From: Paraeggerthella sp964369725
Lineage (GTDB): Bacteria > Actinomycetota > Coriobacteriia > Coriobacteriales > Eggerthellaceae
DNA: 64,000 nucleotides
NCBI GenBank assembly: GCA_964369725.1
Contig: CAYJGC010000002.1
Location: forward strand, 31,501 to 95,500
Reading direction: 5' to 3'
The position numbers and the translations under genes were made by a program. Positions 45,236-53,833 of the stretch are shown here, piece by piece; position 1 is the first letter of the stretch, and each line of letters opens with the position of its first letter. The notes under the pieces are model-generated. The model saw nothing but the letters and a program-made list of their open reading frames with translations. It ran no database searches and was not told the DNA's origin.

Positions 45236-46194
45236 TGACGGAGTTAATGCTCTTTAAAAATTTATGTAAGGTACTCGGAGATGAGCAGGTTATCTTTAAT
45301 GAACCCATGATGCGACATACAACTTTTAAAATAGGAGGATTGGCTGACTGTCTCATAATGCCGCAAACCGTAGAAGAAATAGTGACATGTTTGCAGTTAT
45401 GTCGCGAATCGGACACCCCGTTGCATATCATAGGCTTAGGGAGTGATTTGTTGGTAAGCGACGCGGGTTTGCGGGGTGTGGTGATGAAACTTGCGGATAA
45501 CTTTTCTCAGGTGTATCGTGAAGAAAGTCATTCCATAAATGGGGGTAATCATCCAGAAAAGCAAGCATGTTACATTGTCGCACAAGCAGGTGCTTCTAAT
45601 AGTAAAGTAGCTCATTACGCAATGGAGCACGGACTTTCTGGCTATGAATTTGCTGCAGGAATTCCTGGTACCGTTGGTGGGGCGGCAATTATGAATGCGG
45701 GAGCTTACGGTGGTGAATTTTGCGACGTAGCACGTTCCCTCACTTGCGTAACGCCGCAGGGAGAGCTTGTGAAGATAGATGCTGCTGATGCGAATTGGGG
45801 TTATCGTCATTCTATGATGGATAAAGCGGGCTATGTTGTGATTTCAGTGAGCCTCTCTTTACGCTTTTCTGAACAGGCGAAAATTCAGGAATACATGGAT
45901 GACCTTGCTTCTCGTCGCAAAGAAAAACAGCCGCTTGAAATGCCAAGCGCAGGCTCTACCTTTAAACGTCCGGAAGGTTATTATGCGGGCAAGCTTATTG
46001 AGGACGCAGGTCTCAGGGGATATAGAGTAGGAGGCGCACAGGTCTCATCAAAACACTGTGGTTTTGTTGTTAATGCTGAAAACGCCTCGGCAGCTGATGT
46101 TCGTCAAATTATTAAGGACATACAAGCACATGTTTACGAAACCTCTGAGGTTCTTTTAGAGCCTGAAGTACGTATGTGGGGTTTCACGGAGTAG
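45235..46194 (+). CDS. murB: UDP-N-acetylenolpyruvoylglucosamine reductase
   Basis: Reduces UDP-GlcNAc-enolpyruvate to UDP-MurNAc for peptidoglycan. 319 residues, FAD enzyme. Seen: RHTTFKIGGLADCLI, IIGLGSDLLVSDAGLRG, AAGIPGTVGGAAIMNAGAYG, the catalytic Ser in PSAGSTFKRP and Glu in EPEVRMWG. Its ATG overlaps the stop of the LuxR gene by one base, an unusual pairing for a wall enzyme. Only five bases separate it from the convergent YeiH gene. Confidence 0.97.
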   Translation: MTELMLFKNLCKVLGDEQVIFNEPMMRHTTFKIGGLADCLIMPQTVEEIVTCLQLCRESDTPLHIIGLGSDLLVSDAGLRGVVMKLADNFSQVYREESHSINGGNHPEKQACYIVAQAGASNSKVAHYAMEHGLSGYEFAAGIPGTVGGAAIMNAGAYGGEFCDVARSLTCVTPQGELVKIDAADANWGYRHSMMDKAGYVVISVSLSLRFSEQAKIQEYMDDLASRRKEKQPLEMPSAGSTFKRPEGYYAGKLIEDAGLRGYRVGGAQVSSKHCGFVVNAENASAADVRQIIKDIQAHVYETSEVLLEPEVRMWGFTE

Positions 46195-46199
46195 TGCTC

Positions 46200-47273
46200 T
46201 TACCACAAACCTAAAGCGTATTGCATACCGAGCGTTGTGATAGTTATTGCGACCCAACAACAAAATCCCATCAAAATAGGTTTACCACCTGAGGTAATCA
46301 GTTTAACAACGTTAGTGTTAAGACCAATTGCAGCCATTGCCATGATAATAAAGAATTTCGAGAGCTCTTTTAAGGGAGTAAAGATAGACGGAGGAATGCT
46401 TATAAGTGTTGCAAGAGTGGTGATGACTGATGCTAGTAAAAATAGAAGAATAAACAGGGGAAAGGTCTTACGAATACTAAAGCCAGACTTCTTTGATTCG
46501 TCTTTGTCGGAGACCGCGGGCGCAATACTTCGAGCAGCTGCATCAGATTTTTCTTGCTTGCTTATCCAGATTGCGAGTATAAGTGTGATGGGAATTATCG
46601 CAAGCGTCCGGGTCAGTTTGACAATGGTTGCAATATCGAGCGAATTTGAATCCGCATGCATGCCGTCCCAGGCCGCAGCTGCAGCAGTTACTGATGAGGT
46701 GTCATTCACTGCCGTGCCAGCAAATAGGCCAAATCCTTCGTTTGACATGCCGAGCGCTGTTCCGAGAGACGGAAAAACAAGAGCAGCTATAACATTGAAT
46801 AAAAAGATTACTGAAATTGCTTGTGCAACATCTTCATCTTTGGCTTTAATAACCGGTGCAGTTGCAGCAATAGCGCTGCCACCACATATGGAAGATCCGA
46901 CTCCGATGAGCGTTGCTGTGTCTGGCTTGATTCGTAGAATTTTATACAGTAGGTAAGCAACGAGAAGAGCAACTGTTATGGTAGAGACGATGATGGGTAG
47001 CGACATTGCGCCGACTTCAGCAATTTGAACAAGGTTCAATCCAAATCCCAAGAGTACCACAGCACATTGGAGTACCTTTTTTGCCGTGAAGGAAATGCCA
47101 TCTTGTGTTTTATCTCTCAAGGGTTTTTTTGCTATAAGAGCAATTGCCATGCCGGCAAGAATAGCAAATACTGGGCCTCCAATAACAGGAAAAGATTGTC
47201 CCAAAAACCAACAAGGAACAGCGATTATAGTGCAGAGAGCAATACCGGGTAATTTTATTATTATGCGAGCCAT
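46200..47273 (-). CDS. YeiH/UPF0324-family membrane transporter
   Basis: 357 residues with about ten hydrophobic segments and the family signature GVGSSICGGSAIAATAPVI plus GLFAGTAVNDTSSVTAAAA. Members are annotated as putative sulfate exporters, but the substrate is not firmly known. The start at 47273 (MARIIIK) has GGAG seven bases upstream; a GTG four codons earlier is less likely. Minus-strand TATAAT (complement of 47313-47318) with TG upstream is a likely promoter. Confidence 0.88.
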   Translation of the reverse strand: MARIIIKLPGIALCTIIAVPCWFLGQSFPVIGGPVFAILAGMAIALIAKKPLRDKTQDGISFTAKKVLQCAVVLLGFGLNLVQIAEVGAMSLPIIVSTITVALLVAYLLYKILRIKPDTATLIGVGSSICGGSAIAATAPVIKAKDEDVAQAISVIFLFNVIAALVFPSLGTALGMSNEGFGLFAGTAVNDTSSVTAAAAAWDGMHADSNSLDIATIVKLTRTLAIIPITLILAIWISKQEKSDAAARSIAPAVSDKDESKKSGFSIRKTFPLFILLFLLASVITTLATLISIPPSIFTPLKELSKFFIIMAMAAIGLNTNVVKLITSGGKPILMGFCCWVAITITTLGMQYALGLW

Positions 47274-47428
47274 GCTATACTCCACTCTTGGTTCGATATT
47301 GATGCGGCGCAGATTATATCACTCACAGTAGCTTGCCGTATGCTAAGAAAAATCAGGAATATACTATGTACACGGATTGCAGATGAAAGGCATCTGAGCT
47401 TGCATAATAGCACGCTTGTCCTGTTTAC

Positions 47429-47457
47429 TTGAAGAGGTCTCGTGCGAGTGCTACACT
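47429..47457 (+). promoter_or_regulatory. cydDC promoter
   Basis: TTGAAG (47429-47434), 17-base spacer, TACACT (47452-47457) with an extended TGC before the -10. A 6-bp inverted repeat cagatg / catctg (47380-47385 with 47391-47396) lies about 35 bases upstream of the -35. Confidence 0.65.
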
Positions 47458-47491
47458 CTAAAAACAGGCTAAAAATTGAGAGAGGGTGTTT

Positions 47492-49309
47492 GTGAATAAC
47501 GAGAGAGAATCAGAAAACAAGCACACGATAGAGTCTGATGGCTTTATCGATCATGAAATCTTCTCTCTACCTGGTATTCAAAAACAAGTAATCTTATTGA
47601 TCGTACTAACCTTTGTTATTGCTTTTTTAACAGTTGTTCAAGCACTTAGTTTAGCAAGTGTTATAGAAAGTCTTTGGCGCGGTGAGCTTTTAGAGCAGCA
47701 GCTCTTGGCTATAGTTCTCTTCCTGGTATCTTTTGTTTTAAAGATTATAACAACTTCTATAAAGGATGCCGGAGTCGAGAAGTTCGCCCGATCAACTGCT
47801 CTTTCTTTGCGTGAAGATATACTGAAGATGACATTTCATCGGGGCATAGAATTTTTTCAAACTATAGGTACCGGCAACCTTATAACCCTGATTATGGAAG
47901 GTGTTGACAGCGTAGAGAAGTACATCAAGGTCATAGTGCCAAAGATAATAAACTTACTTGTTGTCCCTCTCGTTTTACTTGTTACTATTTGGCTGCTTGA
48001 TTGGGTCTCTGGTGTTATAGCGCTTCTGGCGTATCCTTTCATTGTTTTGTACATGATTATTCTTGGCTACCGTGCTAAAACGGAAGCATCGCGGCAGTAC
48101 GCAACCTTTCAACGTCTGTCTAATACTTTTATGGATGGTCTGCGTGGGATTGATACGTTGAAATTTTTCGGCATAAGTAAAAACTTTGGCAGGCAAATTT
48201 ATGAAGTAAGCGAAAATTTCCGTCAGGCAACGATGAAAACTCTCCGTATTGCGATGCTTTCTAGTGCCGCTTTAGACCTTTTAGCAACAGGCTCCATCGC
48301 TGCAGTTGCCATCATGATGGGATTTAGACTCATTGATACTTCGTTAGCATTCTTGCCTGCGTTATCCGTTTTAATTCTTATCCCAGAGTACTTCAAGCCT
48401 ATTCGTGAATACGCCTCAGATTATCATGCTTCTTTAGAAGGTAGAACTGCGTTGAGAATAATGAAGGACCTTGAGCGCGCGCAAAGTCGTCAAGAAATTT
48501 TAAGCAGAAAACAAGCTGTCCCTACTCGCGCCACGGACAAACTATGGGTGGAGAGTGAGCTTGCTTGGAGCCCACAAACAAAGGTAAGGGTTTGCAATTT
48601 GACTGTTGCAGGTCTAGATCATGAAATTTTGACGAACATTTCTTTCTCTGTTTCGGGCGCGCGCTGTATTGGCATCGTTGGAAAAAGTGGGTCGGGGAAA
48701 AGCACGCTAATAAACACGCTTGCGGGATTTTCCCCGCCTCAACAGGGGAGCTTTTTTATCAACAATAAAGAATATTTTTCGCTTTGTGAGCAAGAGTGGC
48801 ACAAGCAAATAGGATATCTTCCACAAAATCCGTATCTTTTTCATGGAACTCTAAGAGAAAACATCTCATTTTACCGACCTGATGCAACTGAAGAAGAAGT
48901 ATGTCATGCAGTAAGTCTTATAGGACTTGATTCTTTGGTAAAGCAACTTCCTCATGGTATTGATACTGTAATAGGCGAAGGTGGTCGAACTCTTTCAGGG
49001 GGACAGGCGCAACGTATAGCACTCGCTCGCGTGCTCATTGATCCAAATCGCCGCATACTTCTTTTTGATGAGCCTACAGCTCATCTTGACATCGAAACTG
49101 AGTGGGAGTTGAAAAATCGAATGCTTCCTCTTTTCAAGGATCGCTTGATTTTTTTCGCAACTCATCGCTTGCACTGGATGAGTGAAATGGATTATGTTCT
49201 CGTTCTTCAGGAGGGAAAACTGTTCAAAGAAGGAACTCCTGAAGCTTTGTTAAAAAAGGGTTGCCCAGTTGCTAGTCTTGCTACAAGTAATAAAGGTGCG
49301 AACTTATGA
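47492..49309 (+). CDS. cydD: Cytochrome bd biogenesis ABC transporter CydD
   Basis: 605 residues. An N-terminal six-segment membrane domain is fused to an ATPase with Walker A IVGKSGSGKSTLINTLAG, signature LSGGQAQRIALARVL and Walker B RILLFDEPTAHLD. With CydC it forms the exporter needed to assemble cytochrome bd. GTG start at 47492 is chosen for its spacing from gagaggg; another GTG lies two codons upstream. It overlaps cydC by four bases. Confidence 0.93.
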   Translation: MNNERESENKHTIESDGFIDHEIFSLPGIQKQVILLIVLTFVIAFLTVVQALSLASVIESLWRGELLEQQLLAIVLFLVSFVLKIITTSIKDAGVEKFARSTALSLREDILKMTFHRGIEFFQTIGTGNLITLIMEGVDSVEKYIKVIVPKIINLLVVPLVLLVTIWLLDWVSGVIALLAYPFIVLYMIILGYRAKTEASRQYATFQRLSNTFMDGLRGIDTLKFFGISKNFGRQIYEVSENFRQATMKTLRIAMLSSAALDLLATGSIAAVAIMMGFRLIDTSLAFLPALSVLILIPEYFKPIREYASDYHASLEGRTALRIMKDLERAQSRQEILSRKQAVPTRATDKLWVESELAWSPQTKVRVCNLTVAGLDHEILTNISFSVSGARCIGIVGKSGSGKSTLINTLAGFSPPQQGSFFINNKEYFSLCEQEWHKQIGYLPQNPYLFHGTLRENISFYRPDATEEEVCHAVSLIGLDSLVKQLPHGIDTVIGEGGRTLSGGQAQRIALARVLIDPNRRILLFDEPTAHLDIETEWELKNRMLPLFKDRLIFFATHRLHWMSEMDYVLVLQEGKLFKEGTPEALLKKGCPVASLATSNKGANL

Positions 49310-51063
49310 AAATAAAGATATCTGACTATATTAATCTAAGTGAATCAGACCGCTGGGTTCTCCCTTTTTTTAAGAAAAATATTAAGGTACTTAGCTCAGC
49401 CTTACTGCTCGGATTTCTTTCATTTTTGTTTGCTGCTGGGCTTATGTTTACCTCAGGTTATTTAATCAGTAGCGCTGCTGCTTTGCCCGAGAGTATCCTG
49501 ATACTTAATATACCTCTTATGTTCGTGAGGGTTTTTGGAATAGGAAAACCTATTCTCGCGTACTTCGAACGACTCTTTAGCCACGACTGGGTCTTGCGCA
49601 TGACTTCTGAATTACGCTTGAAACTCTTTAAGGCAGTTGAGAAAAGGACTACTTATACAACGAAATCTCATCAAGCGGGAGACATTGTCGGTTTGCTTAC
49701 TGATGACATCGGGCATTTACAAAATCTCTATTTGAGAACCGTTTTACCTTTAGCGACTGGCTGGTTGCTGTGGTTTGCTCTCCTTGTTTTTGCAGGATTT
49801 TTCTCGTGGGCTCTTTTAGCTGCTTTGTTTATATTGGTTACTGCAATTGCCTTCGTGATCCCTATGATTTCACTGCTGTATCTTACCCCTAAACGCAAAC
49901 GTTTAAAAATCCTTAAAGCTAAGCTTTATACAGAAACGACCGATAATATACTAGGGGTTTCTGACTGGATATTTTCTGGCCGTAGCAAAGATTACATTGC
50001 GCGTTATCGCGCGATAGAGGACTCAATGCGCGAACTCGAAACAAGTGAACAATCTTTTGCAAGAACGCGCGATGCCCTCAATCAACTTCTTTTAGGATTA
50101 TGCATATTAGTCTTGCTTGTTTGGGCAGCCTTGCGGTTTGGTGGGATCGAAAGCCCTGTTGCGGATTGGATAGCTGCATTTACATTAGGGTTCTTTCCGC
50201 TTTTTGATGCCTTTCTTTCTCTTTCGTATGCCGCAACAGATGTAATTTCACACCGCGATTCCCTTGAAAGACTTAATCAGTTGTCCGATGGAGAAGAAGT
50301 CAATATTGCCACAGAAGGGCTGCCATTTCATTATGATATTGCTTTCAACAAAGTTACTTATGCCTATCCATTAGCTGAAAATTCTCTCTACGACGATTTT
50401 AGTCTTACAATTCCGCAAAAACAAAAAGTTATGCTGCTAGGGCGAAGTGGGGTGGGAAAAAGTACACTCGCCGCTCTTTTGCATGGTGACATTACGCCTC
50501 AATCAGGGAAAGTATTATTAGGTGGAATTCAACCAAGCGCGCTTCACCATGCGATCTCATCTTATATCGGCGTAATCCAGCAAAGCACGTATCTTTTTAA
50601 TCGAACGCTTTTAGAAAATGTACGAATTGCGCGAACAGATGCTACGGAAGAAGAGGTTGCTTCAGTACTTAATAGAGTAGGGCTCACGCCGTTAGTTGAA
50701 CGCTTGCCGCAAGGTTTACACACGGTGGTGCAAGAGGGAGGAACTTGTTTTTCGGGGGGCGAGTGTCATCGTCTTGCTCTGGCGCGAGTTCTCCTACAAG
50801 ATGTCCCAGTGGTTATTCTTGACGAGCCTTGCACTGGCTTAGATCCCGAAACCGAGCAAATGCTTCTTATGACGCTTCTCGATGCCCTCAGCGATAAAAC
50901 CATCATTATGATTACTCATCACCTTGCCGGAGCTTCATTGTTTGACAGAGTTATTTTTCTTGAATCAGGGAAAATTTCACTAGATGGGCACCACAATGAC
51001 CTCAAAGATTCTAGTGAAAAATATCGTCAACTCTTAAATTTTGATCAAGAAATTAACCTTTAA
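49306..51063 (+). CDS. cydC: Cytochrome bd biogenesis ABC transporter CydC
   Basis: 585 residues, same architecture as CydD: membrane domain with LMFTSGYLISSAAALPESIL, then Walker A LGRSGVGKSTLAALLHGD, signature FSGGECHRLALARVLLQ and Walker B VVILDEPCTGLD. The start overlaps the cydD stop. cydA begins about 140 bases downstream, so all four cyd genes are probably co-regulated. Confidence 0.92.
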   Translation: MKIKISDYINLSESDRWVLPFFKKNIKVLSSALLLGFLSFLFAAGLMFTSGYLISSAAALPESILILNIPLMFVRVFGIGKPILAYFERLFSHDWVLRMTSELRLKLFKAVEKRTTYTTKSHQAGDIVGLLTDDIGHLQNLYLRTVLPLATGWLLWFALLVFAGFFSWALLAALFILVTAIAFVIPMISLLYLTPKRKRLKILKAKLYTETTDNILGVSDWIFSGRSKDYIARYRAIEDSMRELETSEQSFARTRDALNQLLLGLCILVLLVWAALRFGGIESPVADWIAAFTLGFFPLFDAFLSLSYAATDVISHRDSLERLNQLSDGEEVNIATEGLPFHYDIAFNKVTYAYPLAENSLYDDFSLTIPQKQKVMLLGRSGVGKSTLAALLHGDITPQSGKVLLGGIQPSALHHAISSYIGVIQQSTYLFNRTLLENVRIARTDATEEEVASVLNRVGLTPLVERLPQGLHTVVQEGGTCFSGGECHRLALARVLLQDVPVVILDEPCTGLDPETEQMLLMTLLDALSDKTIIMITHHLAGASLFDRVIFLESGKISLDGHHNDLKDSSEKYRQLLNFDQEINL

Positions 51064-51204
51064 CAAGGAGATTCTTAAACCTAAAATTTGCTACCTAAAT
51101 AAAGTTTTATGCAAAGATGGCTTCATATGATGCTAACATAGTGACATTAGGTGCTATAGCAAAAATTCGCTTAGCATGAGGGACAACGAAAGAGGGTGGT
51201 AAGT

Positions 51205-52641
51205 ATGGACTTTTTAGCAGATCCCGTACTCCTAGCACGTTTGCAGTTTGCCTGTACGGTTGCGTATCACTTTATATTCGTACCACTGTCAATTGGCATA
51301 GGTCTTATCCTTGCTATCAACGAGACCCGCTACTACCGTTCGCGTACTGTGCAAGACGCAGCTGCTAGCAAGTTTTGGGTCAAGATTTTTACCACAACAT
51401 TTGTGGTGGGTGTGGCTACCGGTATCACTATGGAGTTTTCCTTTGGTACAAACTGGGCAGACTATTCACGTTTTGTTGGAGATATTTTTGGAGCGCCTCT
51501 TGCAGCAGAAGCTCTTTTTGCTTTTTTCTTAGAGTCAGTTTTTTTAGGGGTTTTATTGTTTGGTCGCGCTCGTGTTTCTCGAAAGTTTTACCTCGTGTCA
51601 GCTTGGTTGGTTTGGTTAGGTTCTTGTTTAAGTGCTCTGTGGATTTTGATTGCGAACTCATGGATGCAAACTCCTGCAGGAGCAGAGCTCTCAGCAGACG
51701 GGTCACGAGCGCTTGTCACTGACTTTTTGGCCGCTGCGTTCAATCCGTCACTTCTTCCGCGGTACTCACATACGGTTGTTGCACTTCTTATCGTTGGTGC
51801 TTTTGTGGCTATGTCGGTAGCTGCCTATTATATGATCAAAAAACAACATGAAGAGTTTGCTATAAAAACCATGAAGATAGGAGTAAGTGTTGCCGCTGTT
51901 GCCACGTGTGTCATGATGATCACTGCTCATGAGTCGGCGGTCATAGTATATGAGGAGCAGCCAACTAAGCTTGCCATGATGGAAGGCATGTATGAAACCG
52001 AAGTGCCACCTCTTTATCTTTTTGGCTGGGTTGACGAAACTACTCAAGAAGTAATCACTCCATTTTATATACCTGGCGGAACCAGTATGCTTGCAACAGG
52101 AACTTGGGATTCTGAATACCTGGGACTCAATGATTTAGCAGAAACTGAAAAATATGCAGATTTGGAAGTTGAAAATTTACCGGTAAATTTTGTTTTTCAG
52201 ACCTATCACTTAATGGTTGCTTTGTTTGGTGTAATTGCGATTACCGTTGTACTTATACTTCTGTTTACCTTCAAGGGTGAAAGAATTCGTCGCATGAAGG
52301 CATTGCAGTGGCTTGCTCTCGTGTCGCCACTTTTTCCTATGCTAGCAATTCAAGCTGGCTGGTTTACGGCTGAAGTAGGGCGTCAACCTTGGGTTGTCTA
52401 TCCCTCAAAAAGCAGTCCAGAAGGGGTAAGTCTTCTTACTAACGAAGGTGTTTCACAGTCAGTTACTAATGTAGAGCTTGCTATAACACTCATATTATTC
52501 TTACTTGTCTACACGCTCATTATGGTTGCGTGGATCCGTATTTTGTGTCGCTTTATCAAGCAAGGCCCTGTGTACGAGGATCCAAGTGACCTGCGTGAAT
52601 GTAAAGATTTGCCCAAAACTCTCGTAAAGGAAGGTGAGTAG
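51205..52641 (+). CDS. cydA: Cytochrome bd ubiquinol oxidase subunit I
   Basis: 478 residues. The heme ligand region RLQFACTVAYHFIFVPLSIG (His22) is present, as are SHTVVALLIVGAFVAMS and NFVFQTYHLMVALFG (Met ligand) and the EVGRQPWVVY signature. The quinol loop is short. It gives a high-affinity oxygen-consuming oxidase, useful for oxygen defence in an anaerobe or microaerophile. The ATG at 51205 follows AAAGAGGG by eight bases; an in-frame GTG three codons earlier overlaps that site and is rejected. Confidence 0.96.
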   Translation: MDFLADPVLLARLQFACTVAYHFIFVPLSIGIGLILAINETRYYRSRTVQDAAASKFWVKIFTTTFVVGVATGITMEFSFGTNWADYSRFVGDIFGAPLAAEALFAFFLESVFLGVLLFGRARVSRKFYLVSAWLVWLGSCLSALWILIANSWMQTPAGAELSADGSRALVTDFLAAAFNPSLLPRYSHTVVALLIVGAFVAMSVAAYYMIKKQHEEFAIKTMKIGVSVAAVATCVMMITAHESAVIVYEEQPTKLAMMEGMYETEVPPLYLFGWVDETTQEVITPFYIPGGTSMLATGTWDSEYLGLNDLAETEKYADLEVENLPVNFVFQTYHLMVALFGVIAITVVLILLFTFKGERIRRMKALQWLALVSPLFPMLAIQAGWFTAEVGRQPWVVYPSKSSPEGVSLLTNEGVSQSVTNVELAITLILFLLVYTLIMVAWIRILCRFIKQGPVYEDPSDLRECKDLPKTLVKEGE

Positions 52642-52643
52642 TC

Positions 52644-53681
52644 ATGGAGATCACTTTGTTTCAAGGACTTTGGTTTTTGCTCATCTTTGTTTTAATTGCA
52701 GGTTATTTTGTATTAGATGGTTTCGATTTAGGCATTGGAGTTCTCTATCCTTTTATAGCGAAAAACGACTCTGAGCGTGCTGTTCTCAGACGTAGTATCG
52801 GTCCTGTATGGGATGGGAATGAAGTGTGGCTGCTGACAGCCGGAGGTGCGTTATTTGCGGCATATCCTGCTGCATACGCTACAACTTTTTCAGGTTTTTA
52901 CCTTGCAGTCATGTTGGTATTGTTTGGTCTCATAATACGAGCCGTTTCGCTTGAATTTAGACACTATGATAGTGCGTGGGGCAGGCTTTGGGATATCTGC
53001 TTTTTCCTGGGATCTTTACTACCCGCATTACTGCTTGGTGTAGCTGTAGGAAACATCTTGGCAGGCATCCCCATGAACTCCAATGGTGATTATGCAGGCA
53101 TACCCTTGCTTGGGCTGATCACCCCTTTCACCTTGTTGTGTGGTTTGTTAGGCTTACTTGTGTGTGTGGCGCAGGGAGCGGCGTGGATTTCACTTAAAGC
53201 TTCGCTCGATTCGAGGTTGTATTGTCATGCAAAGAAAATACGAACCTTGTTTCAAACGCTGACTCTGATAGTATTTTTAGCTGTATCTGCTTATGCACTT
53301 TTATTAATTCAGCCAGAAATGACAGCGCTTTTGAGTCCTCTTCGAATAGCTTTTGCCGTGCTCATTGTGGGAGGAATTGCCGTATCGCTGACGCTGGGAT
53401 GCAAAAACAAATGCGACAGTCTTGTGTTTCTGGCCCAGTCACTTTCTGCTGCTTCTTTAGTAGGACTACTGGCAGCATCTCTTTATCCAAATTTAGTCGT
53501 AGCGAGCACAGACAGTGTAGGTGTGTCAATTACTATTGCGAATGCTGCCTCCTCCGAGCTTACTCTTATGTGGATGACTATTTTCACGTGCATTGGCCTT
53601 CCTCTTGTCCTGGTGTACCATGTTGTTATTTATCGTACTTTCAAAGGTCGCCTCACAAATGACGATTTAACTGGTTATTAA
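52644..53681 (+). CDS. cydB: Cytochrome bd ubiquinol oxidase subunit II
   Basis: 345 residues, eight to nine hydrophobic segments. GYFVLDGFDLGIGVLYPFIA, GPVWDGNEVWLLTAGGALFA and FSGFYLAVMLVLFGLIIRAV are conserved. It starts two bases after cydA. Order here is cydD-cydC-cydA-cydB, with the assembly transporter first. Confidence 0.95.
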   Translation: MEITLFQGLWFLLIFVLIAGYFVLDGFDLGIGVLYPFIAKNDSERAVLRRSIGPVWDGNEVWLLTAGGALFAAYPAAYATTFSGFYLAVMLVLFGLIIRAVSLEFRHYDSAWGRLWDICFFLGSLLPALLLGVAVGNILAGIPMNSNGDYAGIPLLGLITPFTLLCGLLGLLVCVAQGAAWISLKASLDSRLYCHAKKIRTLFQTLTLIVFLAVSAYALLLIQPEMTALLSPLRIAFAVLIVGGIAVSLTLGCKNKCDSLVFLAQSLSAASLVGLLAASLYPNLVVASTDSVGVSITIANAASSELTLMWMTIFTCIGLPLVLVYHVVIYRTFKGRLTNDDLTGY

Positions 53682-53705
53682 TACACCTATTTATTTATAT
53701 CTTAC

Positions 53706-53741
53706 AATTCGCTGGCTACTGATCTAGTCAGCGAATTTTTT
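53706..53741 (+). terminator. cyd operon terminator
   Basis: 12-bp stem aattcgctggct / agtcagcgaatt (53706-53717 with 53726-53737, one G-T pair) followed by a run of T. Confidence 0.88.
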
Positions 53742-53833
53742 ATATATGCTTGTGTGTCTCGATATCTAGACACACAAAACAACCAAACCTGTTAATCTTG
53801 TAACGAGATGAACTTACACTACGAAGGGTACTT

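Noticed and set aside
46237..46956. 239-residue open frame antisense to the YeiH-type gene
   Set aside because: Long but a shadow of a strongly conserved membrane protein on the other strand; its residue pattern mirrors that coding sequence.
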